DNA of 14,743 nt from Smittium culicis. Its lineage: Eukaryota > Kickxellomycota > Harpellomycetes > Harpellales > Legeriomycetaceae. The stretch is from contig LSSN01001892.1 in the NCBI GenBank assembly GCA_001970855.1, positions 1 to 14,743 of the forward strand, in the 5' to 3' direction. Numbering within the stretch: position 1 is the first letter of the stretch; each line of letters starts with the position of its first letter. Both the position numbers and the translations under genes were made by a program. Positions 8,261 to 14,743 of this stretch are shown piece by piece. The notes below the pieces were generated by a model. It was not told the origin of the DNA. It made no database searches and saw nothing but the letters and a program-made list of their open reading frames with translations.

Positions 8261-8305
8261 CCCTTTCACGGGAGATGGACTATTTTTGACCGACCAGATA
8301 TAGGC
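8261..8305 (+). mobile_element. piggyBac-like MITE, type 1, left-end fragment
   Basis: CCCTTTCACGGGAGATGGAC followed by TATTTTTGACCGACCAGATA is a type 1 terminus. It lies end-to-end with the opposite-facing terminus at 8178-8220, making an inverted repeat of about 44 bp with a 40 bp spacer. Homology stops near 8305, where another short repeat starts. Confidence 0.65.
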
Positions 8306-8309
8306 TCTG

Positions 8310-8350
8310 ACTAGTAGCTCAATGATCTCAACGAATTCAATTTTGTTGGA
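8310..8350 (+). repeat. Short dispersed repeat P, copy 1
   Basis: TCAATGATCTCAACGAATTC and ATTTTGTTGGAACGA match 8955-9005 with a few changes. The core has short complementary ends CAAC/GTTG. The nature of the repeat is unknown. Confidence 0.45.
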
Positions 8351-8451
8351 ACGAGCTTAATTCAATGACTGCTTGTAACTTCAGTCATGCAGCGTACTTG
8401 AAGCAATGCCTGGGTGGATCTTTCGGTTGGTAGATTGATTCCATTTCCCTT

Positions 8452-8485
8452 TAGGTACGCAGCCGGTAGACCGGCAGAGGAATTA
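8452..8485 (+). other. Hairpin motif H, copy 2
   Basis: TAGGTACGCA leads into the stem GCCGG, loop TAGA, stem CCGGC, then AGAGGAAT. It is the counterpart of the motif at 4731-4764 in the opposite orientation. Loop and flanks are conserved while stem pairs 3 and 5 have changed on both sides, which preserves pairing. Confidence 0.5.
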
Positions 8486-8954
8486 GTTAGTATTAGAATA
8501 TTAGTTTTTTTATGCCTTGCACCGAATTTCTATTTTTTTAGTTTATTTACCGCGTATTTTCTATTATTGTTATCGTACCAATAAAATTCCGTGATAAAAA
8601 AAAAAAAAATTAAAATTAAAATTGGCAGGATAAAAGTTGAATTAATCATAATTAACTGTAATTTAAAAATTTGGGATAAAACGGTCTAAAATACTTATTG
8701 TAGGATGTTTATTTAGGCTTGCGAATCAACTCGTACCAAATATTTCCTTGCACCATTTATCTATTACTAAAAATTCCGACGTATTTTTATGATCGAATGA
8801 ATTATCTGATACAGGCAATAGTTTTCTAAAGCTGAATGAACAAATAGATTTTATTAAAAAAATTATCTCACACCCCTATTGGTCTACCATATAATTAACT
8901 TGTACTTGAATTAAATATTAGATCATGAAGCGCTATAAATTATAATTGATTTAT
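8486..8954. other. AT-rich intergenic DNA, nothing recognised
   Basis: It contains an A run at about 8597-8609 followed by TTAAAATTAAAATTGGC. No gene or element could be supported. Confidence 0.5.
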
Positions 8955-9005
8955 GGCCTGGCTAGGAATCAATGGTCTCAACAATTTCTATTTTGTTGGG
9001 AATGA
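8955..9005 (+). repeat. Short dispersed repeat P, copy 2
   Basis: TCAATGGTCTCAACAATTTC and ATTTTGTTGGGAATGA correspond to 8310-8350, in the same orientation about 640 bp away. Confidence 0.45.
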
Positions 9006-9459
9006 TGTAAATTTCTTTCTTTCGTTTTGTTTGTGTTTTTTATTGATAATACGATAATAATGTAAATTATAAAATATAATAGACAATAATTATAAATAGA
9101 AGGAATAAAGTAACTAAATTCGGCTAACTTTTATGTTTTTAGGGTTTTTTAATTTGTGTTTTTACGGGAAGGTAAGTTTTTTTAAGGCCGATATATCTCC
9201 CTTGTTCAAAAGTGCTCCTTTCATGCCCATTTTAATTACCTTATATAATTTATGCAATCTCTTACCGCTTTATTATTTACTGTCTATTAATGAATTATAG
9301 ATAAATAATAACTACAGCACGACCCTTAATTTGATTAAAAATTCATTAAAAACGTTTGTATATTAACTAGAGACAATATAAATTGTGCTTGGTGTTGCGG
9401 GGGTATAAAATTGGACAATAAGTAAGTTACTAGACTACTACCATTGATAATGATCTTGT
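9006..9459. other. AT-rich intergenic DNA, nothing recognised
   Basis: T-rich at its left side. No supported gene, RNA or repeat. Confidence 0.5.
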
Positions 9460-9648
9460 CCCTTTTAACGGGAGGTATACAGTATTTGATCTACCAAATA
9501 AAGCCAACTGTGTTCAATTAAACTACTTTAATTCCTAGATCTTATGAAATATTGGTATATTTAAATTAACTTCAATTTTTAAACTTTCTATTAAACTATA
9601 AAAAATTCACAAAATTGGATTTTTAAAAGAGCGCTGGACTGGAAAGGG
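9460..9648 (+). mobile_element. piggyBac-like MITE, type 1, complete length (189 bp), decayed flanks
   Basis: It starts CCCTTTTAACGGGAGGTATA, continues TTTGATCTACCAAATAAAGC and TACTTTAATTCCTAGATCTT, and ends GCGCTGGACTGGAAAGGG. Length and order match the copies at 6961 and 7465. The flanks are TTGT and TTTC rather than TTAA, so the target duplication has decayed, making this an older copy. Confidence 0.75.
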
Positions 9649-10225
9649 TTTCATCCTTCACTACTGGATTCTCCAGTTATCCGGTCTATATGATGCAATT
9701 TCACCAAGGGTTTTATGAATAGTAGCTGAATTTCACTTTAATTAATTGTCCAATCAATAGACTATTAATGGAAATTACTTGTTATGTATTGTAATGCAAT
9801 TTTTTTATTATATGAACCAGAATTACTATTGCTTTTAAGATAGTTTACTTGACTGAGTATTTTCTAATATAACTAATATAGTTAATAATATTCTTTATTA
9901 TGCAAAATTTATGAAACTCGTATAAATTATAGTTTTTTTTTCCTAACAAGTTCATATAGCCACCATTAGATTTAAATTAGTATATAAAAAGCCCTACTAC
10001 TAAGATTTTTTCAACAGTAATATTTCTTGCCTGGTTGTTTCTAATTGGTGTATTTTGTTGTAAGTTTTTTATAGGCGATTAATCAACATTCAAGAAGGCA
10101 GAAAAAGTTATTCTGATAGATTTAAATATTCTGTATAATAATAACCAACGATAAAATGAAATACTTGAAAACAAGTGTTCTAATATTTATTCAGCACTCT
10201 ATCAATTTTCAAATCTTCAATAAGC
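9649..10225. other. AT-rich intergenic DNA, nothing recognised
   Basis: No supported gene, RNA gene or repeat element. Confidence 0.5.
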
Positions 10226-10440
10226 GATAAATGGGATATTCTTAGGAGAAAAGAAATTGAATTTCTTAGAAATCCTACTTGACTATGTAAATTAGGTAAT
10301 ACTATTGGCTATATCATAAAATTCATAGGATGATTTATTCTAAATTTGTTTAAAAGTATGAGAAAAGGCGATGAGTAGGAAATTTTTAATGGGAAAAGTT
10401 GAGCACCTTAAAATAATCTCCCAAGTATCTAAATAGTATA
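10226..10440 (+). repeat. Interspersed repeat R, copy 3
   Basis: ATGGGATATTCTTAGGAGAA, ATACTATTGGCTATATCA, GATGATTTATTCTAAATTTG, GATGAGTAGGAAATTTTTAA and CACCTTAAAATAATCTCCC follow the same order as copy 2 at 6432-6660. Divergence is substantial. Confidence 0.55.
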
Positions 10441-10969
10441 AGTTTTTAGTATACTTTTAAATTTTGTTTAATAAACTCACTGAGACAAAAAAAAAAAAAA
10501 CTAAATAGTTTAGTTACCTTACAAGTATTATTTTACGAAATCAGATAAAAGTTTGGTGGTATATTTTTTAAATTCGTATTTTTTTATACAGCTCAATAAC
10601 TTGCTTAATAATTCTCAAAATATTTAAATATAAACAGCAGATTTACCCTGTTTAAATGTCACATAAATTATCCAGAAATTTTGCCGCTTTATAAATCTGT
10701 AATAAAATTTATAATTATAGATCTTGTGTAAAAGCGTTAGAATTTCAAATTAAAAGAACTTTAGATATTAATGTACCTGTGAAATGCATTTTTTTACAAA
10801 AAAAATCAACAAATAAAATTCTTCAAATTATGTCCTCCTTGATCCGATTGCCGCAAAGTATAGAGGGCCAAGATGTTCGAAGTGGAATAGAAGAAAGTAC
10901 GAAGGGTTCTTAAGCTGAAAGAAAAAAAAATTTTCAAATTAGTTTTATTTTAAATAGTGCATTAAATAA

Positions 10970-11110
10970 AATCATTGGTAGTTTCATATAAACCATTTGA
11001 TGAAAATTCTAGAAAGATTTAAAAATTAACTTGATGCAAATTAGGAAAAACTTGATTGAAAAAGTTAAGCTCCACGAAATAATCTCAATAATATCTGGGT
11101 GTTTCTTTTG
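10970..11110 (+). repeat. Interspersed repeat R, copy 4 (3' part only)
   Basis: ATTGGTAGTTTCATATAAAC, CATTTGATGAAAATTCTAGA, GCAAATTAGGAAAAACTTGA and CACGAAATAATCTC match the second half of copies 2 and 3. The 5' half is missing. Confidence 0.5.
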
Positions 11111-12130
11111 AGAAGCAAAATGTTTTCTATTAAATTTTTCCAAGACTTCAAATTTTATTTTATTTTTAAACTCAGCTAGGGTAATATATCAAATGGATTG
11201 TATTTTTGTAAAATAAATTATCCGTGAAATAAAAAAAAAGCTATTAAATTGATTAAATAATCTAGCTAATAACACTACTAAATTAATTATTATCAAATTA
11301 AATATAAGGGAAAAAAGTTCCTCACCCATAAGAATCTTCAGTTTAGCTTTTTTAGCAATTATTATATTACGTATTTAGATTATCAGGCTGTTTAAGGTTA
11401 AAAAAATGATAACTAAACCTAGCTTCTTACTCATAAAATCGGTATATATAGTTCTTAAAGCTTGACTTGAACAACGGAGATTATTTGTACTAATGCAACT
11501 CGTCATATTACAAAGTTCCTGACCATCAGCATTACTTATACTTTAAAATCATTTGAAAATATTTTCTTTTTAACTATCCGATACTAACAATAGTTATGTA
11601 TAATTATCAATACGAAATAATCGCCGTAAGAAAATTCCATTTTGTTCTCCAAAGGCTCTCTCATAAATATATACAAGCACTCCTGGTAAAAAATAATGAT
11701 AATGAAACCCATAAAAGAAATTTTTGGTTAACTGTCTATGGCCATAAAGGTTACACAATTACCTAACTAATTATCCAACATTTGAGATATTCAAAAACAG
11801 AATAGGCTTAACTTTTAGGGGTATCATTATATGTTTTAAATAGGAAATGAAACACTTTTTTGAGTACATTAAAGCAAATAAACTTTTCAATAGAATATTA
11901 ACGATTAACAAAATTATATTTGGTAAAATAAATATAAATAATTTATTTCTAAAATTTTTTATTTCTTAATTAAGTTATGCAATCTGAAATTTTTTATTGT
12001 TTCATGGGCTTTGATATTATTTTTAATTACACCATCGAAAAATACTATTATATTTGTATATCAATTCTCAACTATATATATTAAGTTTCTTTATAGATAA
12101 TGCATATGTAGTCACATTAGTAAGAAATAT
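11111..12130. other. AT-rich upstream region of gene B, nothing recognised
   Basis: About 1 kb without ORFs or identifiable repeats. It shows no obvious similarity to the region upstream of gene A, so the inverted duplication seems to stop near the start codons. Confidence 0.5.
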
Positions 12131-12141
12131 TCACTATTTTG

Positions 12142-12149
12142 TATATAAG
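12142..12149 (+). promoter_or_regulatory. Possible TATA box of gene B
   Basis: TATATAAG lies 90-97 nt before the ATG, a plausible distance for a core promoter with a short 5' leader. The sequence is a good TATA-box match, but background AT content is high. Confidence 0.35.
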
Positions 12150-12238
12150 TAGCAAATTTTCCAATATAATGATTATTTAAAGTAAAGATTTAATTTTAAT
12201 TATAATTTTAATACAAGTTTTAAACGTAATTCGATATT

Positions 12239-13786
12239 ATGTTTTTTAAGAATCTCTCTAAATTTGCATTCGGCTTTGCTGCCATTTGCTCAAGCTCTTA
12301 TGCTCAAGATTCATGTGTTTCTTCTTTTAGCGACTTGACTGTATTGCAAGAATCTAACGGTAATGTCGGTTTGGTATACCAAACAGCATCAGTCATAGAA
12401 ATTCCACTCGCATCTGGAGAATTTGAAATCAACTTCGCTGTTGATGGAACCGCTGATGTTTACTTCTCATTGTCAGGTAGCAATGATCCATTTGCACCAC
12501 AAACTATCACAGGTAACGCTGGATTCTATACTGAAGACTGGGCTATTAAAGAAACTCAAAATGCCGTAGTGGAAGCTCAAGCCGCTGTTGCTGCTGCTGC
12601 ATTAACCGAGTCAGGCCCTGCTAAAGTAACGATTAGATTCACAGCTGACGGCTTTTATTTGTTAAGAAATGATCAACAAGTGTCATACGCTTTAAACAGC
12701 GAATATGATTCTGAGCAATTCCTATCTAACTCTAAGCTATACTTGTTCTTCGGATCATCAAGCGCCAATTCTGTTGTAAAAACCATTACCACTTCTGTTG
12801 TTGGAGACACTTCCTGTGTTGTCGTCAACCCTTGCTCATCTGCTCAAAATATCTTGAACTTGTCCAACACTTCAGGAAACAGAAACAGAGAATATAACGT
12901 TGAAAATCCAATCATGCTCCCATGCACTACCCCAGGATTCAATGTTGCCCTCCAAGTCAACGCTGATTCTGATCTATACCTCGCTTTCTCCAATGAAAAG
13001 GGTGTCTATGGTGCTGACGGTGTTATTGAAGTTCAATTCGGTCTTGCTTCCGGTAGAACCTCTGTATCTCGTGGACGTTACTCACAAGCTAAACGCGATA
13101 TGCTATCTAAGCGTTATGTTACTGGTCTTGTCAACGTTGAGTACGACGGATCTGTTATGACTATCAGAAACAATGGAAAATCTGTTATGACCTACAAGGT
13201 TAACAACTACAAAATCACCCAGTTCTACTTTGCATCACAAACTGGTACTGCTGTCATCACCTCCGGAACCGTTTCTTGTAACTCTGCTGACTTCTGTGAA
13301 GATAAACAACTCCAATGCACATCCGTCACTACTTTGCCAAACAACTCTAACACCTCTGGTACTTCAAAGAATTATAATGTAGGCGGTCAATACTTTTTGA
13401 CATGTGCTGCTAGAAATTTCGAATATCAAGCTGAAATCACAACCACCAGTGATATTTACATTTTAATGAGAGAGCCAATTGATGTCTCAACTAATTACAT
13501 CGAAGTTAGAGCAGGTATTTTCAGCAATGTAAATTCTATCAGTATCAACGCATTTAACTTCGTACCTGCTGCAGAAATTCCTGGCCAAACTGGTACACAA
13601 ACAACTGCTGTCATAAAAATAACATATGTTGACGGTACTATGACATTATTTGTCAACGGCAATCAAAGATCAAGCCAGAATTTGAATACATTCAGACCAA
13701 ATAGAATCAATTTGGCTTCCTTGAGCGGTACCCTCTCATACAAGAGCGCTACCATCACCTGCTTGAACCAAATTGCAGGATGCTAA
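12239..13786 (+). CDS. Gene B: secreted three-module protein, paralogue of gene A (515 aa)
   Basis: The ORF has a signal peptide (residues 1-22, probable cleavage SYA|QD) and the same three modules as gene A: about 26-193, 199-356 and 360-515. Modules 2 and 3 keep the paired cysteines (C229-C347, C389-C508); module 1 has lost both (L57, and Ser/Val where gene A has C182) as well as the counterpart of gene A C39. Module 1 also has a small Ala/Gln-rich insertion near residues 110-120. The middle module is nearly identical to that of gene A down to synonymous sites, while the outer modules are clearly diverged, which indicates gene conversion. KR pairs at 285-286 and 291-292 are conserved. No C-terminal anchor; it ends in AGC. 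The ATG has A at -3 and follows a plausible TATA box. Function unknown; an extracellular or wall-associated binding protein is the most I would infer. Confidence 0.9.
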   Translation: MFFKNLSKFAFGFAAICSSSYAQDSCVSSFSDLTVLQESNGNVGLVYQTASVIEIPLASGEFEINFAVDGTADVYFSLSGSNDPFAPQTITGNAGFYTEDWAIKETQNAVVEAQAAVAAAALTESGPAKVTIRFTADGFYLLRNDQQVSYALNSEYDSEQFLSNSKLYLFFGSSSANSVVKTITTSVVGDTSCVVVNPCSSAQNILNLSNTSGNRNREYNVENPIMLPCTTPGFNVALQVNADSDLYLAFSNEKGVYGADGVIEVQFGLASGRTSVSRGRYSQAKRDMLSKRYVTGLVNVEYDGSVMTIRNNGKSVMTYKVNNYKITQFYFASQTGTAVITSGTVSCNSADFCEDKQLQCTSVTTLPNNSNTSGTSKNYNVGGQYFLTCAARNFEYQAEITTTSDIYILMREPIDVSTNYIEVRAGIFSNVNSISINAFNFVPAAEIPGQTGTQTTAVIKITYVDGTMTLFVNGNQRSSQNLNTFRPNRINLASLSGTLSYKSATITCLNQIAGC

Positions 13787-13800
13787 ATACCATAAAATGT

Positions 13801-13877
13801 ACGATATTTTTAGTTTGATCTTTAATCTTCCTTTTAAGACGTATTTCGATTGAATAAAATTCATGACCAACCTTAAT
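13801..13877 (+). promoter_or_regulatory. Conserved 3' UTR block of gene B
   Basis: Homologous to 647-724 after gene A, with 31 identical bases at 13839-13869 centred on the poly(A) signal. Shared landmarks are TAGTTTGAT, CTTCCTTTT and ACGTATTTCGATTG. Confidence 0.6.
13853..13858 (+). terminator. Polyadenylation signal AATAAA of gene B
   Basis: The hexamer lies about 65 nt after the TAA stop in the same context as in gene A (GATTGAATAAAATTCATG). Confidence 0.6.
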
Positions 13878-13934
13878 GTGTCAATTTTTTATATATTATA
13901 GAAATTACTTTCATTGATGAGCAAATAAGATTAT

Positions 13935-14558
13935 AGAATCTATGAAATTATATTTAAAATCTACTATTCACTTTTTATAATAACCTCCTCCTATCTCTCT
14001 CTCTCTCTGTTAGAAAAGTTTTTCTTGGGCGAGCCAATAGGATTAGAGAATCTATAAAATTTTATTTCTCATCTACTATTCACTTTTTTTTACGCCCTTA
14101 CTAAATAAAATTGACTATAACCATCAAACACGGGATTAGCTTAATTAATTTGCGACACAAAAAAAAAAGCCTACACAAAAAAACTAAAAAAAAGGCAAAG
14201 CACAAAAAAAAAAAACACCTTAAGCTAACGCCAGCCCTAAAAGCGATTCTGATGGGTATAGCCCCCCATCAGAGCACGCATCTCTCTCTCTCTCTCTCTT
14301 AGAAAAGTTTTTCTTGGGCGAGCCAATAGGATTAGAGAATATATAAAATTTTATTTCTTATCTACTATTCACTTTTTTTACGCCCTGACTAAATAAAATT
14401 GACTATAACCATCGAACGCGCTCTCTCTCTCTCTCTTAGAAAAGTTTTTCTTGGGCGAGCCAATAGGATTAGAGAATCTATAAAATTTTATTTCTTATCT
14501 ACTATTCACTTTTTTTTACGCCCTTAATAAATAAAATTGACTATAACCATCGAACACG
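13935..14558 (+). repeat. Right satellite array: one decayed and three good units of about 139 bp
   Basis: A decayed partial unit (about 13935-13985, ending TCTACTATTCACTTTTTATA) is followed by units at 13994-14132, 14281-14420 and 14421-14558 (139, 140 and 138 bp). Each unit begins with a TC run of 15-19 bases, then TTAGAAAAGTTTTTCTTGGG, CGAGCCAATAGGATTAGAGA, CTACTATTCAC, a T run, ACGCCC and TTGACTATAACCATC. An unrelated insert separates the first two good units. The array mirrors the one at 314-614 in inverted orientation. The decayed unit next to the gene has its counterpart next to gene A, so gene and array were duplicated together. Confidence 0.92.
14133..14280. repeat. A-rich insert with nested hairpins inside the satellite array
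   Basis: This 148 bp segment interrupts the array exactly between units. TTAGCTTAA (14136-14144) pairs with TTAAGCTAA (14220-14228) around an A-rich stretch with several poly-A runs, and TCTGATGGG (14248-14256) pairs with CCCATCAGA (14265-14273) over an 8 nt loop. A 63-codon frame across it is Lys-rich only because of the A runs and is not a gene. It may be an inserted small element; origin unknown. Confidence 0.6.
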
Positions 14559-14743
14559 TAGTCTATCGACTTTAACTTATTAATACAACTTTGTTGACCT
14601 TGCCAAGAACTACATTTTGGTACAAGTTTGGTCTCTTTAGACAAAGTTTAACTTTTGCAATTAAATTGTAAGTGCCCAAGTTTGGTGCACGGTTTTAATT
14701 AGCCAAATCGAGAAAAAAAAAGTACGCAAATCGCCGAATTTAA
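14559..14743. other. Sequence beyond the right satellite array
   Basis: No coding frame is visible. CAAGTTTGGT occurs twice (14623-14632 and 14677-14686) in a region with several AAGTTT stretches, perhaps the edge of another repeat. It does not resemble the LINE-like sequence outside the left array. Confidence 0.5.

Noticed and set aside
12900..13160. 86-codon frame identical to one at 1365-1625
   Set aside because: It is a +1 shadow of the middle module in both genes. Its identity results from the near-identical DNA, which is reported as gene conversion, not from a second protein.
14111..14302. 63-codon Lys-rich frame
   Set aside because: Produced by poly-A runs and a TC microsatellite (ending SLSLSLS); no sign of coding constraint.
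314..14558. CRISPR-like array from regularly spaced repeats
   Set aside because: The units are contiguous 139 bp satellite repeats with TC microsatellites, not short repeats with unique spacers, and the context is eukaryotic.
14559..14743. Telomeric repeat beyond the right array
   Set aside because: No short tandem G-rich motif is present; only CAAGTTTGGT occurs twice.

Overview
The window looks like nuclear DNA of a eukaryote with a compact, AT-rich genome. There are two intronless genes for secreted proteins, AATAAA-type polyadenylation signals, an apparent non-LTR retrotransposon fragment, TTAA-flanked MITEs and a TC-microsatellite-bearing satellite. There are no bacterial features (no operons, Shine-Dalgarno sites, tRNA or rRNA). 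The short fungal-type signal peptides, Lys-Arg (Kex2-like) sites and intronless genes make a fungus, possibly an early-diverging one, my best guess. That placement is an inference and not secure.

Layout. The window is an imperfect inverted duplication. The left arm (about 314-2268) reads, on the minus strand, gene A (739-2268), its 3' UTR, a decayed satellite unit, then better satellite units. The right arm (12239-14558) reads, on the plus strand, gene B (12239-13786), the homologous 3' UTR, a decayed satellite unit, then three good units of about 139 bp. The two genes are divergent paralogues (509 and 515 aa). Outside the left array is an open frame running off position 1 that looks like the C-terminal part of a LINE polyprotein. 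Outside the right array (14559-14743) I see nothing coding.

The roughly 10 kb between the genes has no convincing gene. It is AT-rich and holds (i) a cluster of piggyBac-like MITEs of 187-190 bp (CCCTTT ends, TTAA flanks) from 5525 to 9648, some complete, some partial and one apparently nested; (ii) an old interspersed repeat in four decayed copies; (iii) a pair of inverted repeats of about 90 bp around a 1.05 kb segment; (iv) a foldback of about 127 bp; and (v) two copies of a short hairpin motif whose stems differ by compensatory changes. The rest shows no recognisable content.

The genes. Both proteins have a signal peptide and three tandem modules of about 120-160 residues, each spanned by a probable disulphide, and neither has a C-terminal anchor. 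The middle module is almost identical at DNA level (2 differences in 332 nt, synonymous sites included) while modules 1 and 3 have diverged, so recent gene conversion between the inverted copies is the simplest reading. A second identity block covers the last codons, and the 3' UTR is conserved around the poly(A) signal. Function is unknown; secretion and repeated beta-rich modules suggest a cell-surface or extracellular binding role.
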